From NCBI GenBank assembly GCA_902612235.1, contig CACMCJ010000007.1:1-50391 (forward strand): a DNA stretch of 50,391 nucleotides. Reading direction: 5' to 3'. Below the pieces are notes generated by a model. The model was given only the letters and a program-made list of their open reading frames with translations. It had not been told where the DNA came from and ran no database searches. How positions within the stretch are numbered: position 1 is the first letter of the stretch; every line of letters begins with the position of its first letter. The DNA is from an uncultured Pelagibacteraceae bacterium. GTDB taxonomy: Bacteria > Pseudomonadota > Alphaproteobacteria > Pelagibacterales > Pelagibacteraceae. Positions 1 through 9,628 of the stretch are shown one piece after another. A program made the translations under genes and the position numbers.

Positions 1-1
1 T

Positions 2-286
2 AATATTTGTGAAACTTTAAAAATTGATATAAATGATGATTTAGTTCAAAATATTAATCAAATACTGAATACTTACAAAAAAAATAAAACTATAGACCTA
101 ATCAATATGATTTTATATTTAAATGATTACTATTTTCTTCGATTTAAACAAGGAAGTTTTGCAACGATTGAAAAAAATAATGAAAAGAGAATGTTTATTG
201 CAAACAACATTAATAAATATTTGATGTATAATATAAATCAAAATTCACTTATTAACGTCATAAATAATAAGCTTACAGATGAATAA
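2..286 (+). CDS. holB: C-terminal fragment, probable DNA polymerase III delta' subunit
   Basis: The second reading frame is open from the window edge to the TAA at 284-286, giving about 94 residues of a protein that starts outside the window. The stop codon overlaps the metG start by 8 nt, so the two are translationally coupled. The fragment is polar and helix-like, with no motif diagnostic by itself. The call rests on position: in alphaproteobacteria tmk-holB-metG-tatD is a common order, and the C-terminal domain of delta' is helical and poorly conserved. I see only the fragment and its coupling; the function is inferred from synteny. Another metG-upstream gene is possible. Confidence 0.5.
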   Translation, partial: NICETLKIDINDDLVQNINQILNTYKKNKTIDLINMILYLNDYYFLRFKQGSFATIEKNNEKRMFIANNINKYLMYNINQNSLINVINNKLTDE

Positions 287-1814
287 AAATTTTTACATCA
301 CAACGCCAATATATTATCCATCAGGAAAACCTCATATGGGGCATGCTTATTCAAGTATCATTGCGGATATTTTTGCCAGGTTTAAAAGATTAGAGGGTTT
401 TGATGTTTTTTTTCTAACTGGCACAGATGAACATGGTTTAAAAATACAAAGAGAGGCTGAAAAAAATAAAAAAGACCCTAAAGTTTTTTGTGATGATTTA
501 TCCCTAAGTTTTAAAGATTTAACGAAAATTCTACATCTATCAAATAATGATTTTATTAGAACAACTGAAAAAAGACACTTTAAGTCTGTTCAAGAAATTT
601 GGCAAAGATTAGAAAACTCAGGTGATATTTATTTAGATAAATATCGTGGTTGGTACTCTGTTTCTGATGAAGCATATTATGATGAAGATGAAATTACCGA
701 GGAAAATGGTAAAAAAATTTCAATTTCATCTGGTTCAACAGTTGACTGGGTTGAGGAAGAGTCATATTTTTTTAAATTATCTGCTTGGTCAAATAAATTG
801 TTAGAATTGTATAGGTCTAATGATGATTTTATATTACCCACTTCTCGTAAAAATGAGGTAATAAAATTTGTTGAAAGAGGGTTAAAAGATTTATCTGTAA
901 GCAGAACCTCATTTTCTTGGGGTATACCTGTACCTAAAAATAAAAAACATGTAATTTATGTTTGGTTAGATGCGCTAACAAACTATATAAGTGCTCTTAA
1001 TTTTCCTAATGAAAAAGATCAAAATTTTCAAAAGTTTTGGCCCGCAAGTGTTCATATTATTGGTAAAGATATTTTAAGATTTCATGCTATTTATTGGCCA
1101 GCTTTTTTGTTAGCAGCTAAATTACCCGTTCCTAAAAGAGTATTTGGGCATGGTTGGATACTCTCTGATGATAAAAAAATGTCAAAATCTTTAGGCAATA
1201 TTTTAGATCCTATCGAAATAATAAAAGACTATGGTGTAGACCAATTAAGATATTACCTAGTTAAAGAAGTTTCTCTAGGCAATGATGGAAGTGTTTCTAT
1301 GCAAAATTTAACAAATTGTATAAATAATGATTTAGCTAATAACTACGGAAATTTATGTCAAAGAGTATTTTCTTTTATCAAAAAAAATTGCTCAAACAAA
1401 ATACCTAAACCAAATAAATTAGATGAAATAGATGAAAAATTTTTGAATAAACTTAAAAATAATACATCAAATTTGATTACATTAATGAACAAACAAAATT
1501 TAAATGAATTTATAAAAATTGTTGTTAGTTATTCTTTTGATGCTAATAAATATTTTAACGATGCTGAACCGTGGGCAAAAAAAAAAGATGATCCAGAGAG
1601 AATGGAAAGTATTTTATTTGTTATTTGTGAACAAATTAAAAACATAAGTATTTTACTTAGTCCTATTATTCCAGTAGCAACTGAAAAAGTATTAAAAATA
1701 ATGAATTTAAACATTAAAAAATTATCTTTAGATGACATTCAAAACATGAAAAACTTTAATCATGATAAAGAATTAAATAAACTTGATATATTATTTAGTA
1801 AAATCGAAAAATGA
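279..1814 (+). CDS. metG: Methionyl-tRNA synthetase
   Basis: Charges tRNA-Met and initiator tRNA with methionine in the cytoplasm. It is a class Ia synthetase of 511 aa. The HIGH-type motif HMGH is at residues 19-22 and the KMSKS motif at 300-304. The region after residue 120 (GWYSVSDEAYYDEDE) lacks the CxxC zinc-knuckle cysteines, which fits the zinc-less MetG group of many alphaproteobacteria. There is no C-terminal Trbp111-like tRNA-binding domain, so this is the short monomer-type form. The start overlaps the upstream gene by 8 nt and the stop overlaps tatD by 4 nt (ATGA), indicating one operon. Confidence 0.96.
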   Translation: MNKNFYITTPIYYPSGKPHMGHAYSSIIADIFARFKRLEGFDVFFLTGTDEHGLKIQREAEKNKKDPKVFCDDLSLSFKDLTKILHLSNNDFIRTTEKRHFKSVQEIWQRLENSGDIYLDKYRGWYSVSDEAYYDEDEITEENGKKISISSGSTVDWVEEESYFFKLSAWSNKLLELYRSNDDFILPTSRKNEVIKFVERGLKDLSVSRTSFSWGIPVPKNKKHVIYVWLDALTNYISALNFPNEKDQNFQKFWPASVHIIGKDILRFHAIYWPAFLLAAKLPVPKRVFGHGWILSDDKKMSKSLGNILDPIEIIKDYGVDQLRYYLVKEVSLGNDGSVSMQNLTNCINNDLANNYGNLCQRVFSFIKKNCSNKIPKPNKLDEIDEKFLNKLKNNTSNLITLMNKQNLNEFIKIVVSYSFDANKYFNDAEPWAKKKDDPERMESILFVICEQIKNISILLSPIIPVATEKVLKIMNLNIKKLSLDDIQNMKNFNHDKELNKLDILFSKIEK

Positions 1815-2584
1815 TTATTGATTCACACTGTCATTTAACCTATGAGCCTATGTTCTCATCTTTAGATGAAACTATAAAAAGAGCTAATAATGATGGAGTT
1901 AAATATCTACTTACAATTTCAACCGAGGACCAAAGTTTTGATAAAATTTTAAAAATATTAGAAAAGTATAGTTGTGTATATGGATCTTATGGAATTCATC
2001 CTCATGAGGCTAAAAAGCACAAACAGATAAAATCAGATAATATCATCGAAAAAATAAAAAAAAATAAAAAAATTATAGGAATAGGAGAGACAGGTTTAGA
2101 TTTTTTCTATAAACATTCAGATGAAAAAGATCAAATAGAATGTTTTTATGAACACATAGATGCCTCACAAAAATCAAATTTGCCGTTAATTGTACATACA
2201 AGATCCGCTGAAAAAGAAACTCTTAATATTTTAAAAAAAGCCTTTAAAGAACGAGAATTTAAATTTTTGATACATTGTTTTACAGGTACGAAAGAATTTG
2301 CTTTTAAATTATTAGATATTGGAGCATATATGTCTGCAAGTGGAATCGTAACCTTTAAAAAATCACATGAATTAGCAGAAACTTTTAGAAAAATACCTTC
2401 TAATAGAATTCTTGTAGAAACGGATTCTCCTTACTTATCACCAGTCCCTTTAAGAGGAAAATCAAATGAACCTAGTCATATAATACACACTGTAAGATTT
2501 TTATCTGAAATTAAAGGAATTCCTTTTGAGAAATTTTCTAAAACAACCTCAGAAAATTTTTTAAACTTATTTAAACTTGTTTAA
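1811..2584 (+). CDS. tatD: TatD-family metal-dependent deoxyribonuclease
   Basis: Amidohydrolase-fold nuclease of the TatD/YcfH family, 257 aa, the normal length. The metal-binding HxH is at residues 6-8 (DSHCHL). Further conserved stretches are GIGETGLDF with its metal-ligand Glu, IVHTR, LIHCFTG, and ETDSPYLSP with the catalytic Asp near the C-terminus. Family members remove nucleotides from DNA 3' ends and are linked to repair of oxidised DNA. It starts inside the metG stop (ATGA overlap), and metG-tatD-MBL hydrolase is a recurrent alphaproteobacterial order. The exact in vivo substrate cannot be told from sequence. Confidence 0.93.
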   Translation: MIIDSHCHLTYEPMFSSLDETIKRANNDGVKYLLTISTEDQSFDKILKILEKYSCVYGSYGIHPHEAKKHKQIKSDNIIEKIKKNKKIIGIGETGLDFFYKHSDEKDQIECFYEHIDASQKSNLPLIVHTRSAEKETLNILKKAFKEREFKFLIHCFTGTKEFAFKLLDIGAYMSASGIVTFKKSHELAETFRKIPSNRILVETDSPYLSPVPLRGKSNEPSHIIHTVRFLSEIKGIPFEKFSKTTSENFLNLFKLV

Positions 2585-2592
2585 ACTTATTA

Positions 2593-3360
2593 ATGAAAAA
2601 TAAATTTACTATACTAGGATGTGGCAGTTCATTAGGCTCTCCGTGGATTACTAATTATAGCGGTAATCTTAAAAAACATTCAAAAAATATAAGAACAAGG
2701 TGTTGTGCGCATATTAAATATCAAAACCTTTCTATACTTATTGACACCTCACCAGATATTAAAAGTCAATTTCTAAAAAATAAAATTAATAATTTAGACG
2801 CAATTATCTATACTCATGAACATGCCGACCAAACTTCAGGAATTTTTGAAATGAGACCATTCTTTTGGAAAAATAAAAAAGTGATTCCTGTTTATGCAAG
2901 CAAAAGAACAATAAAGGCTTTAACGTCAACGCATAAGTTTTGTTTTTTTCCAAAACATGGATATAAGCCAATTATGAAGGCTCATGTTATTAATAATAAA
3001 TTTAACATCAGAAAAGGTAAAAAAAAACTCTTAATAAATTCATTTGAAGTACAACACGGTCTTATAAAAGCAACAGGGTTTGTTTTTAAAAAAATTGCTT
3101 ATATAAGTGATTGTAACAAGATTCCAAATAAATCTCTTAAAAAATTGTTTAATCTAGAATATCTTATAATTGATTGTCTTAAAATAAATAAACATCCTTC
3201 ACACTTCAATTACGAAGAAGCTATAGATTTAGTAAAAAAAATAAAGCCAAAAAAAACTATACTTACTAATCTTCATACTGACCTCGATTATTTTGATTTA
3301 AAAAAAAAGCTGCCAAAAAATATTTTACCAGCTTTTGATGGATTAAGCTTTAATTTTTAA
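2593..3360 (+). CDS. MBL-fold metallo-hydrolase (PhnP-like)
   Basis: Metallo-beta-lactamase-fold hydrolase of 255 aa. The variant metal motif THEHADQ lies at residues 74-80 (family consensus HxHxDH). Supporting motifs are ILIDTSPD before it and YISDCNK and ILTNLHTDLD after it. The GCGSS...RTRCCAHI N-terminus resembles the PhnP / cyclic-phosphodiesterase branch of the fold. It begins 8 nt after the tatD stop and is probably cotranscribed with metG-tatD. Its 3' end overlaps the convergent glutathione peroxidase gene by 11 nt. There is no phn cluster nearby, so a phosphonate role is not supported. I call the fold with confidence but not the substrate. Confidence 0.85.
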   Translation: MKNKFTILGCGSSLGSPWITNYSGNLKKHSKNIRTRCCAHIKYQNLSILIDTSPDIKSQFLKNKINNLDAIIYTHEHADQTSGIFEMRPFFWKNKKVIPVYASKRTIKALTSTHKFCFFPKHGYKPIMKAHVINNKFNIRKGKKKLLINSFEVQHGLIKATGFVFKKIAYISDCNKIPNKSLKKLFNLEYLIIDCLKINKHPSHFNYEEAIDLVKKIKPKKTILTNLHTDLDYFDLKKKLPKNILPAFDGLSFNF

Positions 3361-3895
3361 TTTGATCTTCAATTACCTTTAAAAATTTTTTTGAGTTTGG
3401 TTTTGTAAAAGATGCAAATGTATCGGCAACTTTTCCATTTCTACCAATTATTATTTTATGAAAGTTCCACTTTGGTATAGCAGATACTCCATGATTATCT
3501 TTTGCCCATTTATAAAATGGATGAGCATTCTTTCCTAATACGTCAACTTTTTCAGTCATAGGAAAACTAATTCCAAAATTTGTTTCACAAAAATCTTTAA
3601 TTTCTTGATTTGAACCAGGTTCTTGCCTAAAGTTGTTCGTCGGAACTCCAATAATTACCAAGCCTTGTTCTTTATACATCGACCAAAGACTTTGTAAATC
3701 TTCATACTGTGGAGTATAACCGCATCTACTTGCAACATTCACTATGACTACTACTTTATTTTTGTAATCACTTAATTTAATGATATCTCCAGCAATACTC
3801 GTAAACTCATAATCGTAAACTAAATTATTATAATTAGCTGATGCTTTATTAAAAAAACTAAACATTAAAAAAAAAAATATATATAAAATTTTCAT
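3350..3895 (-). CDS. Glutathione peroxidase-family protein, exported
   Basis: Thiol peroxidase that reduces H2O2 or lipid hydroperoxides, 181 aa. A hydrophobic N-terminus ending near residue 20 (KASA) looks like a Sec signal peptide, so it probably acts in the periplasm. The peroxidatic residue is Cys58 in NVASRCGYTP, the cysteine form rather than selenocysteine. The rest of the catalytic tetrad is visible as Gln91 (RQEPGS) and Trp143-Asn144 (KWNFHK). The usual FPxNQF stretch reads VPTNNF. The stop region overlaps the convergent MBL hydrolase gene. The start overlaps the NifU-like gene stop by 4 nt, suggesting cotranscription from the nhaA side. Confidence 0.93.
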   Translation of the reverse strand: MKILYIFFFLMFSFFNKASANYNNLVYDYEFTSIAGDIIKLSDYKNKVVVIVNVASRCGYTPQYEDLQSLWSMYKEQGLVIIGVPTNNFRQEPGSNQEIKDFCETNFGISFPMTEKVDVLGKNAHPFYKWAKDNHGVSAIPKWNFHKIIIGRNGKVADTFASFTKPNSKKFLKVIEDQIKN

Positions 3896-4299
3896 TTTTT
3901 AAATTTAAATGCTTTTATTATAGCGTCAAATGGCAATATAACACAGTTTGCCCTTTTTAAAGTGTTTTGATTCAAGATTTGCTTAAATTCTTTGTACCTC
4001 GGGGGAAAATTAAATTTCTTATTTTTTTTAATTTCTTTTAAAAAAATAATATCTTTTTTTAAATCCTTTAAACTCAAATTCTTCACTTTTTTTGCAAGAA
4101 GGCTTGCAGAAGCTTCACATAAAACACATGACTCTGTTTCATATCTCATAGATTTAATTTTATTCTTGTATGCTACTAGTTCTACTTTAATAAAGTCACC
4201 ACATAACGAATTTTTAATAGATGATTTATGAGTAAATATATTCAGAAGTCCTGAATGTTTCGTATTAGATGCAATCTTTATAATTTGATTGTTGATCAT
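3892..4299 (-). CDS. NifU/IscU/SufU-like iron-sulfur scaffold protein
   Basis: Small 135-aa protein of the NifU N-terminal family, which holds a nascent Fe-S cluster on three cysteines. The expected ligands are visible: Cys33 followed by Asp35 (LCGD), Cys58 and Cys61 (ESCVLCEAS), and Cys119 (ANCVILP). The ESCxxCxAS spacing is closer to SufU-like proteins than to classical IscU. It overlaps nhaA upstream and the peroxidase downstream by 4 nt each, so the three form an operon. No isc or suf genes are adjacent, though an A-type carrier (erpA) lies 26 kb away in the window. Whether it is a true scaffold or a specialised carrier is open. Confidence 0.82.
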   Translation of the reverse strand: MINNQIIKIASNTKHSGLLNIFTHKSSIKNSLCGDFIKVELVAYKNKIKSMRYETESCVLCEASASLLAKKVKNLSLKDLKKDIIFLKEIKKNKKFNFPPRYKEFKQILNQNTLKRANCVILPFDAIIKAFKFKK

Positions 4300-5468
4300 T
4301 TCTTAGAAGAAAATAATAGTAAGAAATATCCAAAGAGTGTAGAAAGAAGCGAGCCAGTTAACACTCCAATCTTAACTCCATCCATATATTCTAAATTATT
4401 TACAAAAGCTAAATTTCCAACAAATAAACTCATTGTAAATCCAATACCCGTTAATATTGAAACTCCATAAAGAGCTGACCAAGTAGAACCGGATGGTTTA
4501 TCGGCAAATTTAAGTTTAACAGATATATAAGAGAGGGCAAAAACGCCAATTTGTTTTCCAAAAAATAGACCTAAAACAATTCCAAGAGGCACAGGATTTA
4601 ACAAAGTAGCAAAAGTAAGTCCTTCAAGTGAAACTCCTGCATTTGCAAAAGCAAAAAGCGGCATTATTCCAAAAGCTACATAAGGTGACAATCCATGTTC
4701 CAACTTAAGTAACATTGACTCTTTATTTTTATTTTTGTTATGTGGAATTGTTAGGGCTAATAGAACGCCTGCAATTGTAGCATGTATTCCTGATTGATGA
4801 GTAAAATCCCACAGAAAAATTCCTACAATTAAGAAAGGTATAAAACTTTTTATTTTATATTTATTAAGAGCTATTAAAATAATAAAAGATAATAACATCA
4901 GAACTAAATATTTTCCTTCAATATTTCCAGAATAAAAAAAGGCAATAATAACGATTGCCCCTAAATCATCTATAATTGCTAGAGCTGTCAAAAAAACTTT
5001 AAGCGATATTGGAACCCTTTTGCCTAATAACGATAAAACTCCTAAAGAAAAAGCAATATCTGTAGCTGAAGGTATAGCCCAACCATTTAATGTTGTGCTG
5101 TCAGAATAATTTACAACGATATAGAATAACGCTGGCACCGCCATCCCTCCGACTGCACCAATGATAGGTAGCATAGCTTGTTTTGGATTAGATAATTCTC
5201 CCTGAATAAATTCTCTTTTTATCTCTAATGAAACAAAAAAGAAAAATATAGCCATCAGAACATCATTTATCCAATGAAGAACACTTAGTTTTAGACCAAA
5301 CTCTTTAGTACCAAGTGTGATATATTTTTCTAGGGTAGAAAAATAAATTTCACTTAAACCACCATTGCTAATTATAAGTGCTAGTATTGCAGCAAATAAC
5401 AAAACTAACCCAGAAGCAGCTTCAAGTTTAAAAAAATATTTAAATGGTTTTGTAATATGCTGTATCAT
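4296..5468 (-). CDS. nhaA: Na+/H+ antiporter NhaA
   Basis: Inner-membrane electrogenic sodium/proton antiporter for pH and sodium homeostasis, 390 aa, full length for NhaA. Multiple hydrophobic helices are evident. The ion-binding aspartates are present: Asp137 in PSATDIAFSLG and the Asp167-Asp168 pair in ALAIIDDLGAI. It is the first gene of the - strand unit nhaA / NifU-like / glutathione peroxidase. A TTGGCA-N16-TATAGA promoter sits just upstream (5483-5510), predicting a leader of about 8 nt. Sodium-driven homeostasis is expected for a marine bacterium. Confidence 0.97.
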   Translation of the reverse strand: MIQHITKPFKYFFKLEAASGLVLLFAAILALIISNGGLSEIYFSTLEKYITLGTKEFGLKLSVLHWINDVLMAIFFFFVSLEIKREFIQGELSNPKQAMLPIIGAVGGMAVPALFYIVVNYSDSTTLNGWAIPSATDIAFSLGVLSLLGKRVPISLKVFLTALAIIDDLGAIVIIAFFYSGNIEGKYLVLMLLSFIILIALNKYKIKSFIPFLIVGIFLWDFTHQSGIHATIAGVLLALTIPHNKNKNKESMLLKLEHGLSPYVAFGIMPLFAFANAGVSLEGLTFATLLNPVPLGIVLGLFFGKQIGVFALSYISVKLKFADKPSGSTWSALYGVSILTGIGFTMSLFVGNLAFVNNLEYMDGVKIGVLTGSLLSTLFGYFLLLFSSKK

Positions 5469-5482
5469 TGGTATTATTTACT

Positions 5483-5510
5483 TCTATAGAGACTATCTTT
5501 CAATTGCCAA
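5483..5510 (-). promoter_or_regulatory. Predicted sigma-70-type promoter of nhaA
   Basis: Read on the - strand: -35 TTGGCA at 5510-5505, a 16-nt spacer, -10 TATAGA at 5488-5483. Transcription would start near 5476, giving a very short leader. The -35 box overlaps, on the opposite strand, the -35 box of the tRNA-Pro promoter. Prediction by consensus only. Confidence 0.5.
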
Positions 5511-5532
5511 AATCGCTTAATTAACCTATAAA
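5504..5532 (+). promoter_or_regulatory. Predicted promoter of tRNA-Pro and the acyl-CoA operon
   Basis: The -35 box TTGCCA (5504-5509), an exact 17-nt spacer and the -10 box TATAAA (5527-5532) place the start near 5539, three nt before the tRNA. No other convincing promoter lies between the tRNA and the following coding region, so it may also drive the downstream operon. Confidence 0.65.
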
Positions 5533-5541
5533 ACAGACGTT

Positions 5542-5618
<77 letters not shown>

Positions 5619-5624
5619 TTCATT

Positions 5625-7865
5625 ATGAATATTGGTAAAGTTGTAGTAATTGGTTCAGGAACGATGGGGAGCGGGATAGCCGCACACTTATGTAATGCTG
5701 ATATTCCAGTTGTATTATTAGATTTAAAAACCGAAATAGCAGATAAAGCAAAAGAGAAAATCTTAAAATCCCGACCTCCGCTTTTATTTCATAAGAACAA
5801 AATCGATAATTTAAAAACGGGTAATATAAATGATAATTTTGATAACGTTAAAGATGCAGATTGGATAATCGAAGCAGTTGTTGAAAGAATTGATATAAAA
5901 CATCAAATTTATGATAAAATTTTTAAGGAGAGAAAAAAAAACTCTATCGTATCATCTAATACATCTACAATACCACTTAAAATTCTTTCTGAAAAATTAG
6001 AGCAAAAAGATAAAAAAGATTTTTGTATAACTCATTTTTTTAATCCCGTTAGATATATGGGTTTACTTGAAATTGTCAGAGATCATTTAAGTGACAAAAA
6101 TAAAATTAAGTTCCTCAAAGACTTTTGTGAAAAAAAATTGGGGAAAGGTGTGATTATATGTGGAGACACACCAGGTTTTCTAGGAAATCGAATAGGTGTA
6201 TATGCTATGCAAGTAGCCATGACAGAAGCAATAAAAATTAATTTAAGTGTTGAAGAAGCCGACGCTGTTTTTGGTAGACCTATGGGAATTCCAAAAACAG
6301 GTGTTTTTGCTTTATACGATTTAATCGGAATAGATTTAATGTCAGATGTTTTAAAAAGTTTTCAAAAAGAATTACCAAAAGAAGATGTGTTTCATAAGGT
6401 TGTTGAGGGTTTACCTGTTGTAAAAAAATTAATTGAAACAGGATATACAGGTAGAAAAGGTAAAGGTGGATTTTATAGAATGAATAAATCAAATATTAAT
6501 TCAAGTAGTAAAAAAATTTTAGAGGCACTCGATCTAAAAACTAATAAGTACTCTCCAGTAAAAAAAATTGATCTTAAAATTGATAAAGTAAATCTATTAA
6601 AATTAATAAATCGAGATGATAAGTATGGTAAATATGCATGGTCAGTTATTTCTAAAATTATTTTGTATTCATCGTCTTTAGTACCTACGATCACAGATGA
6701 ATATAATGATATTGATGAAGCTCTTAGACTAGGTTTTAATTGGTCTATGGGTCCGTTTGAAATGCTTGAGTCAATAGGATTAAAAAATTTTTTTTCAAAA
6801 ATTGAAAATGAAAATATTGAAAACAATAATTTTTTAAAAGAACTTAAAAATAAAAAATTAGAAAGTTTTTATGGTGAACGGCAAAAATATACAGATTTGC
6901 AAACGCTAGGAAAGGTTAAGAAAACAGTTATTAAATTGGACAAAAATGACTCTGCTGAAATATTTAGATTTAAAGATTTTAATATTGTTGAATTTAATAC
7001 AAAAGCAAACGCCTTGGACTATAATTCAATGGATGCTTTAAAAAGAGCTACTGATAAACCTTTAATAATTATAAATGAAAGCATGCAGTTTTCTGCAGGT
7101 GTAAATTTAAATTATGTGATGGAATTTATCAAAAACAAAGATTCTAAATCTGTGGAAAAATTTATTAAATACTTTCAAGAAACCTGTAAGCATCTAAAGT
7201 ATTGTGAAAAACCAGTTATATCTGCTCCATCCGGTCTAGCATTAGGAGGAGGTGAAGAAGTTTTGTTGCAAAGCAATTATGTTGTTGCTCATACAAATAT
7301 AGTGATGGGTTTAGTTGAAACTATAGTAGGCTTAGTTCCTGCAGGTGGAGGGTGCAAAGAACTTTTGTGGAGATGGACACAAACAGATATGGGAAAAAAA
7401 GATCCTGATTATGCTCCAATACAGGTATTTAATATTATTGGTTATGCAAAAACGGCCTCATCACCATTAGAGGCAAAACCTTTGTTATTTTTAGATAAAA
7501 ATCACAATGTTATAATAAATAGAAATAAGCTATTGCCGACAGCCCGATCTTTAATAGAAAAAAATGTTAATATGTCTCCCTCTAATAAATGTAAATTTAG
7601 ACTATCTGGTGACAATGTCAGAAAAAAAATGCACAAAATATTAGAAGAATTATATAATGAAAAGAAGATTCTTGATCACGGTATGGAAGTAGGTAAAGAA
7701 TTAGCTTATGTTTTAAGTGGTGGAGATACGAATTTAGATAAAGAAATAAGTGAAGATCAAATGTATAAATTAGAACTAAATAGCTTTATGAAATTAGTAG
7801 AAAATAAAAAAACCCAAGAAAGAATTGTTCATACATTAAAAACAGGAAAACCATTAATTAACTAA
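5625..7865 (+). CDS. 3-hydroxyacyl-CoA dehydrogenase / enoyl-CoA hydratase fusion
   Basis: Bifunctional beta-oxidation-type enzyme of 746 aa with the order dehydrogenase then hydratase, the reverse of E. coli FadB/FadJ. The N-terminal Rossmann motif GSGTMG is at residues 10-15 and the catalytic His137 is in THFFNPV. A second dehydrogenase C-domain follows at about residues 300-420. The crotonase part spans about 440-660 and has FSAGVNL as oxyanion loop. Its catalytic glutamates are Glu545 (GGGEE) and Glu565 (GLVETIVG), 20 residues apart as in active hydratases. It abuts the dehydrogenase gene with no gap (next ATG at 7866). There is no visible ribosome-binding site in the 6 nt after tRNA-Pro. 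It probably hydrates and oxidises enoyl-CoA intermediates for this operon. Confidence 0.9.
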   Translation: MNIGKVVVIGSGTMGSGIAAHLCNADIPVVLLDLKTEIADKAKEKILKSRPPLLFHKNKIDNLKTGNINDNFDNVKDADWIIEAVVERIDIKHQIYDKIFKERKKNSIVSSNTSTIPLKILSEKLEQKDKKDFCITHFFNPVRYMGLLEIVRDHLSDKNKIKFLKDFCEKKLGKGVIICGDTPGFLGNRIGVYAMQVAMTEAIKINLSVEEADAVFGRPMGIPKTGVFALYDLIGIDLMSDVLKSFQKELPKEDVFHKVVEGLPVVKKLIETGYTGRKGKGGFYRMNKSNINSSSKKILEALDLKTNKYSPVKKIDLKIDKVNLLKLINRDDKYGKYAWSVISKIILYSSSLVPTITDEYNDIDEALRLGFNWSMGPFEMLESIGLKNFFSKIENENIENNNFLKELKNKKLESFYGERQKYTDLQTLGKVKKTVIKLDKNDSAEIFRFKDFNIVEFNTKANALDYNSMDALKRATDKPLIIINESMQFSAGVNLNYVMEFIKNKDSKSVEKFIKYFQETCKHLKYCEKPVISAPSGLALGGGEEVLLQSNYVVAHTNIVMGLVETIVGLVPAGGGCKELLWRWTQTDMGKKDPDYAPIQVFNIIGYAKTASSPLEAKPLLFLDKNHNVIINRNKLLPTARSLIEKNVNMSPSNKCKFRLSGDNVRKKMHKILEELYNEKKILDHGMEVGKELAYVLSGGDTNLDKEISEDQMYKLELNSFMKLVENKKTQERIVHTLKTGKPLIN

Positions 7866-9626
7866 ATGACAATATATAATGCTCCAGTTGAAGATATGAT
7901 GTTTCTTTTTGATAATCTTAAAGATAATAAGAATTATAAAGAAATTGATAAGTTTAAAGAAATAAGCTCTGACTTAGTAAAAGATGTTTTAGATCAAGCA
8001 GCAAAAATAAATCAGGAAATTGTACATCCTTTAGCTAAAATAGGCGATGACAGTCCTTGTGTGTATGAAAATGGAATAGTAAGATCACCACCAGGTTATA
8101 AAGAAGCTTATAAAAAATTCATTACTGATGGATGGACATCCTTGTCTTGTGATCCAAAATATGGTGGCCAAGGAATGCCAAAGACTGTGAGTACTTTTTT
8201 TGAAGAAATGTTATCTTCAGCAAGTTTGTCATTTAAATTATATAGTGAATTAAGTATTGGGGCTTATAATTGTATTCTTCATCACGCAGATGATAAAATT
8301 AAAGACAAGTTTCTTCCCAAAATAGTAGAGGGAAAATGGAGTGGAACTATGTGTTTAACTGAGTCTCAATGTGGAACTGATTTAGGTTTAATAAAAACAA
8401 AAGCTATTAAAAATTCAGATGGATCATTCTCTTTAACTGGACAGAAAATATTTATAACGTCTGGTGATCACGATTTAACAGAAAATATTATACATTTAGT
8501 CTTAGCGAAAATTCCGGGTGCACCTGCTGGCACTAAAGGAATAAGTTTATTTTTAGTTCCAAAGTTTAATGTGGATGAAAGTGGAGCAGTAGGATCTAGA
8601 AATGGTGTTAGCACATTATCTATTGAATCTAAAATGGGAATAAAAGGTTCACCAACTTGTGTTTTAAACTTTGATAACGCAAAAGGATTTTTAATTGGAA
8701 AAGAAAACAAAGGATTAAGTTCAATGTTTACAATGATGAATTTAGAAAGAATTATAGTTGGTATTCAAGGCCTAGGTATTGCAGAAACGGCCTATCAAAA
8801 TTCGCTTGCTTATACTAGAGAGAGAAAACAAGGTAAATCTAATGATAACAAAAATGGTGAAACAGATCTAATAATCAAACACGCAGATATAAGAAGAAGT
8901 TTAATGAACATGAAGTCAATAATTGAAGGTCAAAGATCTCTGGCTTTTTGGTTGTCTCAACAAGTTGATGTAAGCCTAAATCATTCAAATGAAAATGTTA
9001 GAAAAGAAGCAGACGAAATGGTCTCCCTAATGACTCCTGTAGTAAAATCTTTTTTTTCAGACATGGGTATGGAGATAACAAATGAAGCAATACAAATATT
9101 TGGTGGTTACGGTTACACAAGAGATCAAGGTATCGAGCAACTATACAGAGATAATAGAATTACACCAATTTATGAGGGAACAAATTCTGTACAAGCAATT
9201 GATTTAGTATTTAGAAAAGTGTTAACTAATCGAACATTGGAAAAATTTGTATCTTTGCTTCAAAATGAAATAAAAAATTATAATGATAAAGTTGAATTAA
9301 AAAGACTATCAAATATTCTTAAAGAAAAGATAAAACTTTTATTAGATTTTTCAAGATGGTTAGACGATAAATTAAAAAATCAAAAAGATGATATCAGCGC
9401 GGCATGCAATGACTTTTTAAAAGTTCTTGGTTATGTTGCTTTAGGTTATTCTTGGCTTAAAATGACTAAAGTAAGTTTTGACAATTCAAGTAAAAATAAA
9501 AATTTTTATGAAGAAAAAATTAACACAGCAAAATACTTTTTTGATAAAATTCTACCTAGAATAGACAGTCATTATCATTCAGCAATAGCTGGTAGTGAAA
9601 GCTTGATGAAAGCTAAATTTAACTGA
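7866..9626 (+). CDS. dmdC: Acyl-CoA dehydrogenase, DmdC-like
   Basis: FAD-dependent acyl-CoA dehydrogenase of 586 aa. It is longer than the classical 380-aa type because of a C-terminal extension typical of the DmdC (3-methylmercaptopropionyl-CoA dehydrogenase) group. Visible family motifs are CLTESQCGTDL, TGQKIFITSG, FGGYGYTRD and ITPIYEGTN, with Glu437 in the YEGTN position. DmdC converts methylmercaptopropionyl-CoA to methylthioacryloyl-CoA. Proximity to a DmdB-like ligase and a dmdA fragment in one operon supports that reading. General medium-chain acyl-CoA substrates cannot be excluded. The family call is secure; the DMSP assignment is inferred. Confidence 0.8.
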   Translation: MTIYNAPVEDMMFLFDNLKDNKNYKEIDKFKEISSDLVKDVLDQAAKINQEIVHPLAKIGDDSPCVYENGIVRSPPGYKEAYKKFITDGWTSLSCDPKYGGQGMPKTVSTFFEEMLSSASLSFKLYSELSIGAYNCILHHADDKIKDKFLPKIVEGKWSGTMCLTESQCGTDLGLIKTKAIKNSDGSFSLTGQKIFITSGDHDLTENIIHLVLAKIPGAPAGTKGISLFLVPKFNVDESGAVGSRNGVSTLSIESKMGIKGSPTCVLNFDNAKGFLIGKENKGLSSMFTMMNLERIIVGIQGLGIAETAYQNSLAYTRERKQGKSNDNKNGETDLIIKHADIRRSLMNMKSIIEGQRSLAFWLSQQVDVSLNHSNENVRKEADEMVSLMTPVVKSFFSDMGMEITNEAIQIFGGYGYTRDQGIEQLYRDNRITPIYEGTNSVQAIDLVFRKVLTNRTLEKFVSLLQNEIKNYNDKVELKRLSNILKEKIKLLLDFSRWLDDKLKNQKDDISAACNDFLKVLGYVALGYSWLKMTKVSFDNSSKNKNFYEEKINTAKYFFDKILPRIDSHYHSAIAGSESLMKAKFN

Positions 9627-9628
9627 AA

